Assembly: GCA_032988165.1 (NCBI GenBank)
Contig: JANTQF010000286.1
Location: 1 to 46,283 of the forward strand
DNA length: 46,283 nt
Reading direction: 5' to 3'
From: Emmonsiellopsis sp. PD_33
Lineage: Eukaryota > Ascomycota > Eurotiomycetes > Onygenales > Ajellomycetaceae
Every line of letters starts with the position of its first letter. The stretch's first letter is position 1. The notes beneath the pieces were generated by a model, which was not told the DNA's origin, ran no database searches, and saw only the letters and a list, made by a program, of their open reading frames with translations. A program made the translations under genes and the position numbers. Of this stretch, positions 22,062 through 34,700 are shown piece by piece.

Positions 22062-23748
22062 ATACGACGTCTGGCTGACAATGGTTCTCCCCTGGCTGGC
22101 CTGTAGCCTGTGGGGCTCCTCGAGTTGTTCAAGAATATGCTGTCGCTGATTTTGATGATAGTGGGGAAGCATTCTGTATATATGTTGAATCTCGCATGTG
22201 TTGGCTTGATGAGGTGTTTGGGGGGATCTGAATGAGTTATGGTGAAACGGTTGACTACCTTCGCTACATGTGGAAAGTATGTACATGTTTGTCCTGCCTT
22301 ACGGAACAGGAATAAACCATACCATACCTCCATGCTTATTGTCACCCTTCCTCCGTAGCATTCCCCTTTAATTGAACCATCAACCAACCATTGGCAGCAC
22401 GTAAACTTTTTGATCATCCCTCCACCCCAGCGCCCGCAGTATACTTCACTTTACCTGCCTCGATGGCCACGTTAATTGCGGGAAATACCACATCACTCAT
22501 TTGTATATAAGCACTACAAAGGAGAGCATCTGTATGTAATATACCACGTTCCTCTCCGTTGAAAGGCCTTGTTCGGACTCTTAACCACGCCAAATACCAA
22601 AAATACATATATATCCTCTCCCGCACCACACGCAGCTCTTTCCATGCAATCCACCAACCAACCCTACCCCCCATCCTCCCCCCTTCAGCTCTAATTTCAT
22701 AATTATATTCACCAAAACACCCAGACAGGCTAGTAAAACCCCCAATAACCCCAATTCCATTCCAAATAAACCACCAACTAGCCAACTACCTAAGCGATAC
22801 CAACAATTTATTTATTTTATCCCTTCCTCCCACGCGACCCGTCCGTCATGGATGAGAAAAGTCTAAAGTCTAGAGTGGTGTCGCATTTTCATATATTTAA
22901 ATTGGATAATACGAATGTACATGTACATACATACGTAGTTTTGCGGCTTGGGACGGCAAGGGGTGGAGTGATATGATATGATTACCGGGGGATGGGGATG
23001 ATACTGATAATGCACGCGGTTTGGTTATACCGTATATATATCCCGAGGTTTACGATCCATACGGTGGGTGAGTTAAGCGGTTAGAGAAGGCCTTGGGGGG
23101 TGCCGCGGGGGGGGGGGCGGGTTAGTTTGGTTTGGTATCTGGGTGATTTACTGGGTACATGGGTATTGGAGGGTGTTAGTTTGCTTGTGCGGATAGGTTT
23201 AACCCGTTTGTTGGGTTTATTGGGTTTAGTAGGATATAGCCAGGAAGCAAGGAGTGGAGGAAGGGGTTCTGGAGGGATGTTGTATGTATAACAAACGGTC
23301 GGAATGAGAATGTTTGGTTTAAAGGGACCCAGGTCGAAGGCCGGAAATTTGGGAGGCTCGTTCGAATATTTAGAATCATTTGCACATTGTAATATTTCGC
23401 TGAAACCCTAAGAAAAAGAAAAGAAAAGAACTCCCTGATTGATCCGACAATAATATAAGAAGACCCAGCATATCAAAATCTGGACTTGGAAAAGAGCAGA
23501 TATGGGCGACACCCGAAAGTGCATTAGAAAAAGCGTTGGTATTTCTTTCCTATATGCATTTATTGAACTGAGAAAGTCGTCGTCATAGCCACCGAGAAGA
23601 AACTTTTCCATGATCGGGCACGATGGCAGAGGAGAATATCGCCCGTCATTTACCCCAAGAGAAATAACAAGGAAATGCCACCACGCTCCCAGAACATATC
23701 CGTAAGAACAACTGTCGCCACCACTGCCACCACTGCGACTCACCCCCT
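22062..23748. other. Intergenic region between convergent DUF4360 and RPL15 genes
   Basis: It should contain the 3' UTRs of both genes. Alternating TACATG/TATACA words lie at 22915-22935, and a G9 run lies near 23107-23118. Frames such as 22414-22785 (-) and 23408-23743 (-) have no domain and are not called. Confidence 0.45.
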
Positions 23749-24720
23749 CTAACGGTATCTCCAGTAGCTCTGGGTGTTGAGGCGCTTCCAGGTCTTCCGT
23801 CGGCCGGCGGTGGTCTTGTTGTAGCCATGGCCCTTTCCGAGACCACGGGACTTCTTGCCGGTGGCGGTGAGGCCACGGGATTCGCGGTGCTAAGAGGAAA
23901 AAAAAAGGTTAGTTTTTATGTCATGGCCTAGTCTAACACTAAACGGATAAGACGTACCTTGTGCACAGGCTTGACGATCCAGTTGATGCGGGGATCGCGG
24001 CGGATGGCCTTGTGCTGGGGGTCGACGAGGATAACCTCATAGTACTTGTAGGTGGAGTCCTGGTTGATCCAGTAGGAGTTGAGGACGCGCAAGTTGGCGC
24101 AGCGTCTGCCGACACGCTCTTCGGCAGTCGACTTGAGCGAGCGCTGGTACTTGAGCTGGTTCACACCATGGTTGGTGGGTTTGCCTGCAAAAATGGTTCA
24201 CGTTAGCAATTCGATGTCCAATCGAGCTCCGAAAGCCCGACAGCTGGCTTTCTGAATACGAGGGTCGCATACCGTAGGTGGCACCCTTGGGCACCGGGCG
24301 CTTGCGTCCTCCACGGCGGACACGGACACGGTAGATAACGTAGCCCTGCTTGGCCTTGTAACCGAGACGGCGGGCCTTGTCGGGGCGCGAGGGGCGGGAA
24401 GCACGGTGGATAACATTGAGTTGACGGAGCTATATTGATGCACTCTCAGCAAAGTTCAACGAGTGTATAGCAAGACACAAAGTAAAAAAATTTGTGCCAC
24501 AACGGAATCTTGTCATCTCTCGCCGGTAGAGGTTGCGGTTTGGAAAGGGTATTTTTTTTTTCTCTGGCTATTTCCACCCATTTTCTTTCCGGCGAGATGT
24601 ATCATCCTGGGCATTCGAGGGGTCTCATCTCACCTCCCAGCATCGGACGCGCAGAAGGAAGCGGATCACATCGGACTGCTTCTTCTTTTGAAGCTCCTCC
24701 ACGTATTTAAGGGCACCCAT
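23749..24720 (-). CDS. RPL15: 60S ribosomal protein L15 (eL15)
   Basis: Four coding exons on the minus strand are read: 24720-24634, 24429-24273, 24184-23958 and 23889-23749. Introns are 24430-24633 (204 nt), 24185-24272 (88 nt) and 23890-23957 (68 nt). The joined frame is 203 aa, close to the length of yeast and animal L15. It begins MGALKYVEELQKKKQSDV, passes RQLNVIHRASRPSRPDKARR and YVIYRVRVRRGGRKRP, and ends LNTQSYWRYR, all hallmarks of this very conserved subunit protein. Introns after the first codons and within the conserved Gly-Lys (ATYG/KPTNHG) are usual in Eurotiales. The product is a structural component of the large ribosomal subunit. Expression is expected to be high and growth-regulated. 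Confidence 0.97.
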
Positions 24721-24818
24721 CTAGAGAGTCGAATTGTCAGCCGCTGACATCAATGTGCCGTATTCAATGTGCAAAACAGCACTCCAGCACGCAAGATAAA
24801 CGGGATGCCGGGACTCAC
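24721..24818 (-). other. 5'-UTR intron of RPL15 ending at the start codon
   Basis: A GTGAGT donor (24818-24813) and a CTCTAG acceptor ending at 24721 frame a 98-nt intron whose last base touches the ATG at 24720. The leader exon would lie upstream, from about 24819. Intron position is inferred from splice signals only. Confidence 0.65.
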
Positions 24819-24972
24819 CTTGTCGGCGTGGAATCGTTGCTGGTGGTTGTCGAGGTAGTCGTCGATGCTTCAACTCAGCAAAGTTCGCGATCTCCTCTGA
24901 AGCCGCAAGTGTGTGTGAGACGCTAACAAAATTAAGCGAGCCACAAAGGGCCGGACTCTTGGCGTTGGGTGG

Positions 24973-24978
24973 CACGTG
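24973..24978. promoter_or_regulatory. CACGTG E-box upstream of RPL15
   Basis: A palindromic CACGTG lies about 155 nt upstream of the leader exon end, in the likely promoter. bHLH factors bind this motif in fungi; a role here is a guess. Confidence 0.3.
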
Positions 24979-25257
24979 ATGTAGATCTGATTAGTCATCG
25001 TAACCTCATCCTAATTTTTTCTGGAGGAAAAGGAGGTTGTATTGTGCAAGAAAGCCGATATTCATTCTATTTTGCCGGGTAATGATGTTATATTCTCTAA
25101 TAATGATGCTTTCGAAAATTACTTCTTCAATCCCACCATTTTATCAATATATCCCTTAAATATACCTCTCAGATTGGGCGATAAGATAATGATAGATCTC
25201 CCCCACTCCCAAAGGAGTATAAAAACTTCAGCGTGTCCACGACATATTCCCCCTTTC

Positions 25258-26724
25258 CTAATCATCTGCCTCATCGGACAAGGCCTTGACAAGCGCCTTC
25301 ATGCCCCTCACAGCACGATGCGCCACATTTCCCCATCCAGAGGGCTTCTCCTTCCATCCCTCACCTCTCCCCATCTTCAGCATCGCCTGAAGATGTTCAT
25401 CCTTTTCAAACACTTTCATCTCCCTCTTCCCCTTGGCTCTAGCATTGCTCTCCTTGCTGTCCTTCTTCACGACTTTCCGGTGATCGAGCAGCCTTTCAAT
25501 CTCTACCTGGGAAGCCTTCATTCCAATGGCGATCAGCCGGCGAGCTTCTTCACAATCGCGGGCCCAGGTCTCCTTTGGATCTGGCGGTGCTTCGAGAGTG
25601 GAGAGGTAGGTGGTCATGTCGTCGTATTCTTGAAGTAAAGACTTGGAGCACTGGACCAGGGCTTGGCTTTTGAGGTACATCGGATGTTTATCGAAGGATG
25701 GATCTTCGAGAACAACGTCTCCGGCGTCTCTTTTGGGTGAAGATGATGGCTTGGACTCCTTCGCCTCTGCTGGGGACAAAGCAGTTGCAAGCATAGAGAC
25801 GAAGCGGGAGCGAAACTCTTCGGACTCGGATTCCCTAGTAAAAGCATAGGACGATGAGACGTGGGAAAAATGACCGTGCAGAAGAGGAAAGCTAGAGGGT
25901 TGAAATGTAATGGGGTCTGGGAAGGGAAGAAGCAGTGCCAAACCTCTCCATAACAACCCCATCCACAACCCCAACAACCCTCTTCTCCTCGTCCGCAATA
26001 AACTTCTCAAACTCCTTGGCGTAATTATCCCTCTTCTCCGTCCGCTCCATCGCCGACTGCAGCTCCCGCAATGCCCTCCTACCATACCGTACACAGAAAT
26101 ATATCAGACACGTTCCCCTAGTGGAATGGGTATCAGTCAGTATATTACCTCGTCTCCTCCGCCCCATCATCCTCATCCTCATCCTCATCATCCTCATCAT
26201 CCTCCCCATCCCCATCCCCACCTACCCCCCCAACCAGCTCCACACCCTCACCATACCCCAACCCCTCACGACCATTCTCACCAGTCATCGAGCGCGTATT
26301 CCTTCTCCCACTCCCACTCCCGCCACCCCTCGCCTTCTTCGCCTGCCTCTGCACGGCAGTAGTGCTTGGCCGCGGCGCTAGCATGGATTCGTCAGTCAGC
26401 CTGTGAACCCATACAGATATCACACCTAAACCCGACCCCGGAAGGCGTGGGACGGGCTGGGGTGGGGTAGGGGGACCTTGGCCTGGTTGACGCGACAGAC
26501 AGATAAAACGCAATAGCGAAAACCAAACCAAACCAATGCAAGCCAATGCAATTTGGTTCGATGGAGAGAGAATTTCGAGATACGAGAGAGGGAATGGAAG
26601 AACGAAAGGAAGAACAGATCGATTGAGGCATGTATTAGGTAGTTATACCTAGGCACCTAGGTACAGCCACGGGGGAAAAAGAAACCAACCACTTACCAGC
26701 CCTCTTATTCCCGGCACGCGGCAT
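25258..26724 (-). CDS. Uncharacterised acidic, helical (probably nuclear) protein
   Basis: Four minus-strand exons are read: 26724-26697, 26377-26149, 26078-25944 and 25834-25258. Introns are 26378-26696 (319 nt), 26079-26148 (70 nt) and 25835-25943 (109 nt). Lengths sum to 969 nt, giving 322 aa in one frame. The start MPRAGNKRA is followed by a basic Gly-rich patch (QRQAKKARGGG). A run of about 20 Asp/Glu follows, encoded by a GATGAG-type repeat. Then come charged helices (RELQSAMERTEKRDNYAKEF) that could form a coiled coil and a Lys-rich C-terminus ending LSDEADD. The basic/acidic layout suggests a nuclear protein, perhaps chromatin- or kinetochore-associated, but I do not recognise the family. 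The long first intron is unusual for the window. All splice sites are canonical GT-AG. Confidence 0.7.
26155..26222 (-). repeat. GAT/GAG trinucleotide-type tract in coding exon
   Basis: Imperfect GATGAG units encode the Asp/Glu run of the uncharacterised 322-aa protein. The tract is in frame, so unit changes would alter the length of the acidic run without a frameshift. Confidence 0.75.
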
Positions 26725-28968
26725 GGTTCCGGTCTCTTCTTCTGGTCAAACGGATTCTGATGCTGATGCTGATTGAATCGATTGCGGGTTGGATTATATT
26801 ATATAGCCCAGGAAGGAATCTGTTTGCGAAATACCAGATCACAGCGGTACAAGCGGTAATATCAGAGACTGAAGGTCAGATGGAGAGAGCGGGGGATGGG
26901 ATGGGTTGGGTTGGGATGGGATGGGATGGAATGGAAGGGGGAGGTTTCCTCCTTGGTGGAAGGTAGGTAGCTGGTCAGGCGGAGTGGAGTCATGTGATGT
27001 TGGATACCGTAGGCGGTATATAATACCTATAGATAGACAGCGATTTGTTAAGACGATTCATTTTCTGATTTCTCTGCTAAAAAATGAAAAGAAAAAAGGA
27101 AAAGGAAAGGAAAAAAAAGACACTCCATAACCCCTTTCTATATCGTCAATGATTTTTCTTTTCTTTTAAACTCATTTCCCCATTCTACGTGGTGCCAGTC
27201 TTATTTCTGTATTGTAGGATCTCCAACCAATGAAAAAAAGAAAGCAATGAAAAAGGTAATAGAAGGAAAGGAGAAAGTAGGAAATAAAATAAAATAATTA
27301 AGATATAAGATTATATAGATATACAAAATAAAAAACAACCGTTTAGAGAAAAGAAAAAAACAGTTTGGGGGCTGGTTGGGCGGGGGAAAAGGGGACAAGA
27401 ATAGAACAAATTATTATATCCCCAATAAAGAAAGCCAAATGAGAAGTGGAATAAATTTAGAGGAAGAAATAAAAAATGTTTATCCCATTTCCCCAATAGA
27501 CAAGACATATTTAGAGAAAAAGGGGAATTAAAAAAAGAAAAAGAAAAAAAAAAAAAACGGGAAACCCACACAATCAGTTTAGTTAAGTTAGCCCAGCAAA
27601 GCATTTCCAGATTTCTCCACATGAATATCCCATTTCAAAGACACACAAACACACAGCAAGCAATTTTATAAGTCAAAGCACATTAGAAAAAAGACACTCT
27701 CTCTTTGTTTCTTTCGCTCCAGAACGCAAGGACGGGTTAAGACTGTAAGCACGAAGGGACAGTATTAACTCAAATAAACGGGAAATAGTAAAAAAAAAAA
27801 GTAAAGAGAGAAGAAAGGTATAAGAGTGTGCGATGAGAAGGGAAATATATCAACAGGTAGGACAGTTTCAACCTAATAACACCGATGAACGAAATGAACG
27901 AGGAATTATAATTGTTACACGAAGGAAAGGGGAGACAAGATGAAGAGTGCTAAAGTTGGTGGCAGGAGGAAGGGATACCAAGAGAAGGTGCTTGTATACT
28001 CACTCGGAGCTTGATCAAGAAAATCACCAGGGATCAACACAACACCTTTTTCTGATCTCATCTGCCATATCTCTCGCACCGAGAGGGCAACATGTAGCCA
28101 GGAGCGGAGGGGGGACGAATGAAACAAAGTATACAGCAGCAGGAACCAACACCCCTATTACTTTCCCAAATTTCCCAGATCCTAATTCTTTTGTGTCTCC
28201 AATATTCATTCTTCAAAGAGTTCTTTGCATCCTGCGCGCCAGCCAATCTTGACGGGGTTTATCGGTTTATCGGGGGTTTCGTTTTTTGCTTTTTTCGGTG
28301 ATTTTTGTCGTGTGGATAGCAGTCCGTCCCGGAGAAGGAGACAATAAAACAATTGAGATCTTTTTTGTGGCAACTCCAATCGAAAAGTGTGAAGGAATGG
28401 GAGTGTAAGAGATATAAGGAATGTAAAAGGTATGAAAAGGACAGACAGGAAAAACAAAACGGCGCTTGTATACGGTGGGTTGTTTCTCTTTTTGTATCCT
28501 GGCTATTTTTGCCCGCCGGTCGTATGCCCCATTGAAAGAATGGTGTATTCTTTCGTCGGCAAACATGAGGCGACCTGAAGGATAAACAAAGCGCGATTTC
28601 ATGGAACATAGTTTGCGAATTCAACTGCAGCGAAGTGAGTGAGTGCCATTATGGCATGAACCCAATCTCGCGACAATCCGAAGGGGGTAAAACTGAGCTG
28701 GCTGGGCCGTTATTCGTGAGGTCGGGAATAAGTCTATTTATTGGGTAAAAATTCTCTTGGCGAAGTGGGAGACAAGGCGGCATCAAATCATCCCTGATTT
28801 CTTGATCGGTGTTGGTAAAATACATCTAGTAACGCCGGGTATGTATCAAGTCGAAGGCGGAACGAGTGGAAACGCATAGAGAGCAAGAAAAGACGGAGTC
28901 GAATGTAGGTTTAAGTGATCGGAAATGGTATCAGGCGTTATTTGGTAGGATGTGAAATTCCACCCACA
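26725..28968. other. 2.2-kb gene-free interval
   Basis: This covers the 5' upstream region of the 322-aa gene and the 3' flank of the PSP1 gene. A GGGAT/GGGTT degenerate repeat lies at 26891-26935. Long purine-rich and A-rich strings (27080-27120, 27340-27360, 27528-27560) fill the middle. Frames are short and low-complexity, and no domain is seen. The A-rich composition suggests UTR or non-coding RNA sequence rather than a protein gene. Confidence 0.45.
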
Positions 28969-31730
28969 TCAGGAACCGAGGGAGAGGCCTTGGAACCTAT
29001 TCATCCAGTCATTTTGCGTAGGATGGGTTTGGCGGCCAGCAGCTCCTCCCAGTCCACCGCTAGAAAAATCTGAAACACTCGGGTCCAGAGCACCATAGTT
29101 GGAGGGCTGATACGAGGAGAATGGGTCTGTCTGAGGTTGGAGTCCTTGGGGAAATCCGGATAGCCCCAAATCAGCCTGTCTACCAGCAGTAAACGCCTGA
29201 TAAGGGTCCACGTAAGGAGCACGCAGATTCCCTGGGGCGTCTCGGTTTAGGGCATCCGTAAATCCCCCTCCAGCCCCTACTCCTTGGCCGACAGCACCAA
29301 ATGGTTTGAAGTCATGTTGCCGGCGTCTGTCCGGGTGGGCCTCTTGGCCAAAGCCTATGCCGCCAGGGGGCTGAAGCCCAGCTGTGGGGGTAACAAATGA
29401 GGCAGGGTTAATGGCAGACATCCAAATCCTGGTCTTGTAAATCTTGAATAGGTCTGTGACGAGAGAATTGAAGTTGATGTAGGAATCCGCGAAGTAATAG
29501 AATGTCAATTTTTTCCAGTCCCTGGATAAAGATCGTAGTTAGTTGGGCGTTTCTTATCGGCACTAAGAGTTAACCTAAATAGAACTTACATTTGGAACTC
29601 GGCATCAAGAATTTCCATATTCAATCTATGCTCGGCAACCTTTTGCTGACAAACACGTTTAGCCTTGGCCTCGTTCCCTTCCTTTTCACGAAGAGTCTGA
29701 ATTTCATGGCTCTGAGCAAGGCGTTTGATCAGTTTGGGTTTGATTTCACCACTAGGCGGCTCCTGCAGTCCATGCTGGCCTTGAGGGCCCATCCCACCAA
29801 CAGCGCTACCAGGAGCCCCGTTCAAACTGGAGGGCGCCCCATTCGGATTGACGGCGTTCGGTGCACCGCTCTGGCTTTGTCGAGAGAATAGCATAAGCCA
29901 CTTGTAATGTTCCTCCGCATAATGTTCTTTATATTCACGCGCTTTTGCCCAGGTTATATTTGCATGAGCGACTGTGCCAAGGTCGGTGCCGCGATCAGCT
30001 TCGACAATAACAAGATCGCCTGGTTTCACCTGCAACCCAGTGTCCTCCTGGATGTAGAAAACATCGGCTCTGCAGCATTTGAACGTCACGATGAACAGTT
30101 GCTGATTCTGGTGGGATTGTGACAAACTCGAGTGTTGACGGCCAAACGCGTGCGGCGTGACGTAGGCCGAATGAAGGGATGTGGCGGGGATATTGTCGGT
30201 GGCACGCAAGGGGTTCTCGTGGAAGTAGGAAGCTGTATGTTGACGGGCTCGTAAATGTTCCAGTTCCGCATTACCTGCATAATGCTGGTTGTAAGGAGAT
30301 TGGAAATACTCACGGTTGTCCGCGGGCGAAGAAGTAAGGGCCCCATCAGGATAACTTCCGAAACTATCGTCTCTATTATTTAGGGAAGCGGCTGAACCAA
30401 CCGGGAGATGCTGGGAATCAGCAGAAGAGCTGAGCGACGGGTGTCTCAGGGGTATATCAGCAAAGGAATGCCGACGGCTCTGGGGTCCTTCAGGCATGGC
30501 GCCAAAGCCGGGGGAGCTTTGCCAATGGGCCTTCTTGAGGTGTTCAACAGCACGATTCTCCAACGAATTAAACCCGGGAAACTGCTTTTCGAGATTAGTT
30601 GAATGTTCACTGAATCTTCTCCTCGCATTACTCCTCGAGTTATTATATCCAGGAATCTCTCTGAGTTCATCCAAATCCTCTACTGCCAGATCTGTCTCCT
30701 CCGGAACGCTTCCCGGAAGGCGGTGGGGGTTATGGCTGGGGGCAATGGAGAATCCACTAGTAGCGGAGGCAGACGACATGGCGCGGTCGCGGAATCGAGA
30801 ATTATCAAGTTGCCCAGATGCTGCTGCTTGGCGCAAGAGTGCGTTTTCCAAAGAAAGCTGTTCGATTGTCCGTGCCTGGTTGGCGGAATAATTATTATAC
30901 CCGGCATCCGCACCGTTCGCATTATTATCATCTTCGTCTTCACGGACACGACCAAGAGTCGCGGGATCATGGCCCAGTTCGCCCAGCAGGCTGGGTCGGG
31001 AAGAGCGGCGCTGGACTGAATATTGGGCACTATTCCCTCTCCGCGCGTTTGGGGTCGGCATCGGTGCTTTATTCTGCGGCAAATTGGCCGATTCCGTGTC
31101 TAGCTGGCCAACAGAGTAAGACTGGGAACGATATGTTTTCGGGGTAGGGTGGAGAGGAATCGCGAAGGGGATATTGGAGTCCCCTGACACTGTTCGTGCT
31201 AGGGGACTAAGAATATCGTCTGGGTTGGTGCTTGCTGACGGTTGAGCGTTCGACGAAGTTGGAGACTGGAGGACCTCCGTCAACCTCGACGGAGGTTCTT
31301 TCCGGGTTTCGGTGTTCCAAATGCCAGTGCCCCAGGGGAAAGATCCAGATGTACCCCAACCAAGTGGGGCTGCGAGACCTGGACTTGTCGAGGCTGCCCA
31401 TGAAGTTTGATCAGCAGCGGGAGTTGTGGGATTGGAATTAGCGGGGGAAAAGGAGGAGCCCGTGGGCAAGGAGGCCTTTCGCGCCAAAGAAGTTGGGACC
31501 TCATTGAGCCACGATGTGCGTCTTGTGGGTTTCGCTATTGGAGCGGCCGGGGTTTGGCCATGGTTGTGGTCGCCTTCATCGTCAGAGGAAGCCAGCGCTT
31601 CTGAATCAGGGGTAGCGCGTCGGACACCAGGGCGAGTCTTCTCAAGCAATATTGAAGCGTTGTTGCCAGGCTGGTAGAGTGGGTTGGGGCTTTTCCCTGA
31701 CGGCGTTGTGCTTTTGCTTGACGAGGCCAT
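28969..31730 (-). CDS. PSP1 C-terminal-domain protein
   Basis: Exons 31730-29590 and 29521-28969 flank a 68-nt intron (29522-29589, GTAAGT donor, CTAAC branch, CCAG acceptor). The frame is 897 aa. The N-terminal 540 residues are disordered, Ser/Pro/Asn-rich, with a helical stretch near NQARTIEQLSLENALLRQ. The PSP1 C-terminal domain spans about residues 543-755. It reads IVTFKCCRADVFYI, VKPGDLVIVEADRGTDLGTV, KPKLIKRLAQSHEIQTLREKE, then LDAEFQMDWKKLTFYYFA across the splice. The C-terminus is Gly/Gln-rich. Yeast PSP1 was found as a suppressor of DNA polymerase alpha mutations and is reported in mRNA-protein assemblies; bacterial relatives act in membrane-linked complexes. The biochemical role in fungi is unsettled. 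The ATG at 31730 opens the frame. Confidence 0.9.
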
Positions 31731-34700
31731 GTTTCTGATATCGAGTGTTATGGAAAGGGAGGGATCTAGATCTGCTAGTCAAAGCAGCTCTGTTTAATCG
31801 GCCCTTGGCTATCGCAGTAAATCTGTCTACCTTTGCTATGTTCTGCAACGTTAGTCGGCGTGGGTTTTTACGTGAGCAACACAGAAATACCAAATGGATT
31901 AAAAGTCCAAAGATAATTATGAAACCAGATGCAGGTTTCACGGATGGAGCAAAATAGTAGGATGACTGAAAAACATAGATACGGCGATGACGTAGTGTGT
32001 GGGGAAGGTAAGAAAAGGCAAGTAGGAACCAAGGAAAATATTTATCCAAGGAAATCTGGGGAAGTATAAATGACGGTGAAATGAAGACTCCTAGGAGTCC
32101 GTGAATTTTGGTTGCTAGGGGTAGAAAGGGAATAATTGCGGGGCAAGATCGGGTGAGCTTACGGGTTCCTTATCCAATGACACCGCGCTCAGTGTATCTC
32201 TGAACAACACAGTCTTGAAAAAAATAATCGGTGCTACGTCAACACTGCCAGCGTGGATTCGAAAATATCAAATTTGTAGATATAGGCGCATCTGCCGGAG
32301 GGCGTGTGGGTTTATAGTGTAATATTGTTATCCACAAAGGAGGGTGAACAGTTGCGTGAACGCGGTCGAGTCGTCGTGCAGGGGAGGAAAGATTGCCGTT
32401 GCAAGGTCAAAACCAAGGGATGTATGCCTAAAGCATTATATAATCGAACGGTTAGCCAATTCGCATTCACGGCTCAGCATTCACACGAGGCTGCCTTAGG
32501 TAGTAATAGTAATAGTAGGTTGGGAACGGCGGAGGTAAAGGTAGGGAAAGCGCTTGAGATCAGGATGCCATTGCGCGCATGTTCTTAGCAGTGGAGGATG
32601 AAGTGAAAATATTTAATGGCCAGAGCAGATTGTTTCAAGGATCGTGCGGGAGGATCAATATCAGAGCGGCGTGGCGAATTGATTTTCGCCGCCAACACCC
32701 AGGCTGTAGGGACCAGGGGCCGAGACTGCTGCCCCGGGACGATTGGAGGTAGGCGCACAGGCAGTCGATGTATTTGAATTCCGAAAATACCAATACATCG
32801 TTGGTATGCCGTGCCTCACAAGCGCGTACCTCCACGGCACCAGGGCACGAAGAGGGTGTCCCATTGGCGTTGTGCATGGGCAGTTTAAGCCCTATTTCGG
32901 GAAGTCGTAGGGGATCCAGTTGACAGCTCGACCTTCCACCGTTTGCCAATGATCAAGGGGCGGGGGAAAACTAGGATATAGGGAAAGAAAGGAAAACCAG
33001 AGCTTACAAAAGGACCAACCTTCGAGAGATGCGACAAAAGTCGAGAATATGTATTGGCAGAAGGAATGACTCGGGAAGCAGTCGCGCAAGGCGAATCTAT
33101 ATGATTCCAGCGGTAATCAGCCACATATCCCCTTAAAAGGCCCCTTTTATATGACAAGCAGGCCCACACTCACCAGTCTAAGGTGGTTATGTTCTCGTTT
33201 CCTATTATAGCGGCCGACGGGGGCGGAGGAGGGCCTGAAAATCTGCGACAACGAGTTCTCGGGGAAAGAGATGTACTAAGACAACGAAGCGACCAGGCTT
33301 CGGTACGGAGAAGGTAGGTAGCAAAGCTCCCGGGGGAGGGAATGCCGGGTGGCGACTCTAGGTGTATCCAGGACAGGAGGCGGAAATGCAAGCGTTTTGC
33401 TGCGGGATTGCTGCGAGGCCTTCTTCCTGAGCGCAGCTAATGCGAACTCTTGCTTTAACCCTGTTGTCTGCAGGTCCGCGGTCTATTCGAGAGGGGGGCT
33501 GGTGTACTGGGGACGTCGAGGGAGCAGTGATATATCGAGGGCGTAGTCGGGGGGCGGAGGCATACCACGGGGGTCGCGAAGGGAGAAGCGGGCGTGGCGG
33601 ATCTGGGGAGTGTTGATGATGCGAGGGGGGATAACAGGCACCAGCATGCCATGCAGCAGCAATCAGGCCAAACGCATCCTCGAGAGCAAGCCGGACAGCA
33701 AGCAGGGCGGCAGTGGGGAGGGCGAGGGATGGGGATGGGGATGGGGGATGGGGAGGTTGACGATGCGAGCGGAGGGGAGACGTCAGAAGAAGAAAGTTTG
33801 GCTCAGCCAGCGGTCGACCGTGCCCAGTGACCGCCAACCAACCTTAACGCCAACTCGCACCCAGGCTTGCGGAGAACGGAGAGCTGGCTCGGGTCTAAAA
33901 GAGCCTGGAAACCGTCGCGCGCGGGGGCTAAGGCCCGCCGTAATTGAGGTGGGGATGGTCAGTTTGGTTGACGATGCGATGCTGAGATAATATCTAATTC
34001 TTCGACGAGGGCCTGTTGGTGATCTCGGAAAATAAACAATAACTGCAACAAGAGAGGAACTCCCCGTCGACTGATCTATCCTTGCCCTACCTCGCTCCCC
34101 CCCTCCGTATGATCTATTCTATTGCCCCCAAAGCAATGAGTAAGTACTATCTACACTACTAGGAACTCTGTACCGTGACTGGAGGAATGCAAACCCGCTC
34201 TTCGACGCTTGGATGCGGAGGCTTCGAGCTGGCTGCCGCCAGCCAAGGTCTTCGCACGCCGCAAGGATCGAGACGATCAGCCCGAAGTCCACAGTCCAGT
34301 GGGGAGAGGAGGGGGGAGGGGAACCAGGGGAGCCACAAAGCCAAACTAGAGGATTGCGCGAAAAGAGCAAGACGATCAAGGGCTTGGATTAAATCTTGCC
34401 CATGGAAAATGCGGAGACGGCGTGGTTCAGGTCCATAGCCAGTTATTAAATAGCAAATAAGCATCATATTGACAGGGAGCTTCTCAAGAAAATCCATCCA
34501 TGACAGCAAAACAGGCCAACACCACGACCCTTTGCCTCGAAGTGGCACAGACAGCCATCTCTCTCCATGGAAAAGCTGCAGCAGGACAAGGCAGACCAGA
34601 CCTCGTTTCGTTTCGTTTTGGTTTGGGTGGTGCAGCCTGTCTTCATCCCTGTTCCCTCCATGGCACCCGTCTATAAAACATCGTAGTAACTAGTACCAGC

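Noticed and set aside
33358..33837. 159-codon Pro/Ser-rich frame on -
   Set aside because: Low-complexity content follows the local GC-rich GGGGAT repeat; no start context or domain.
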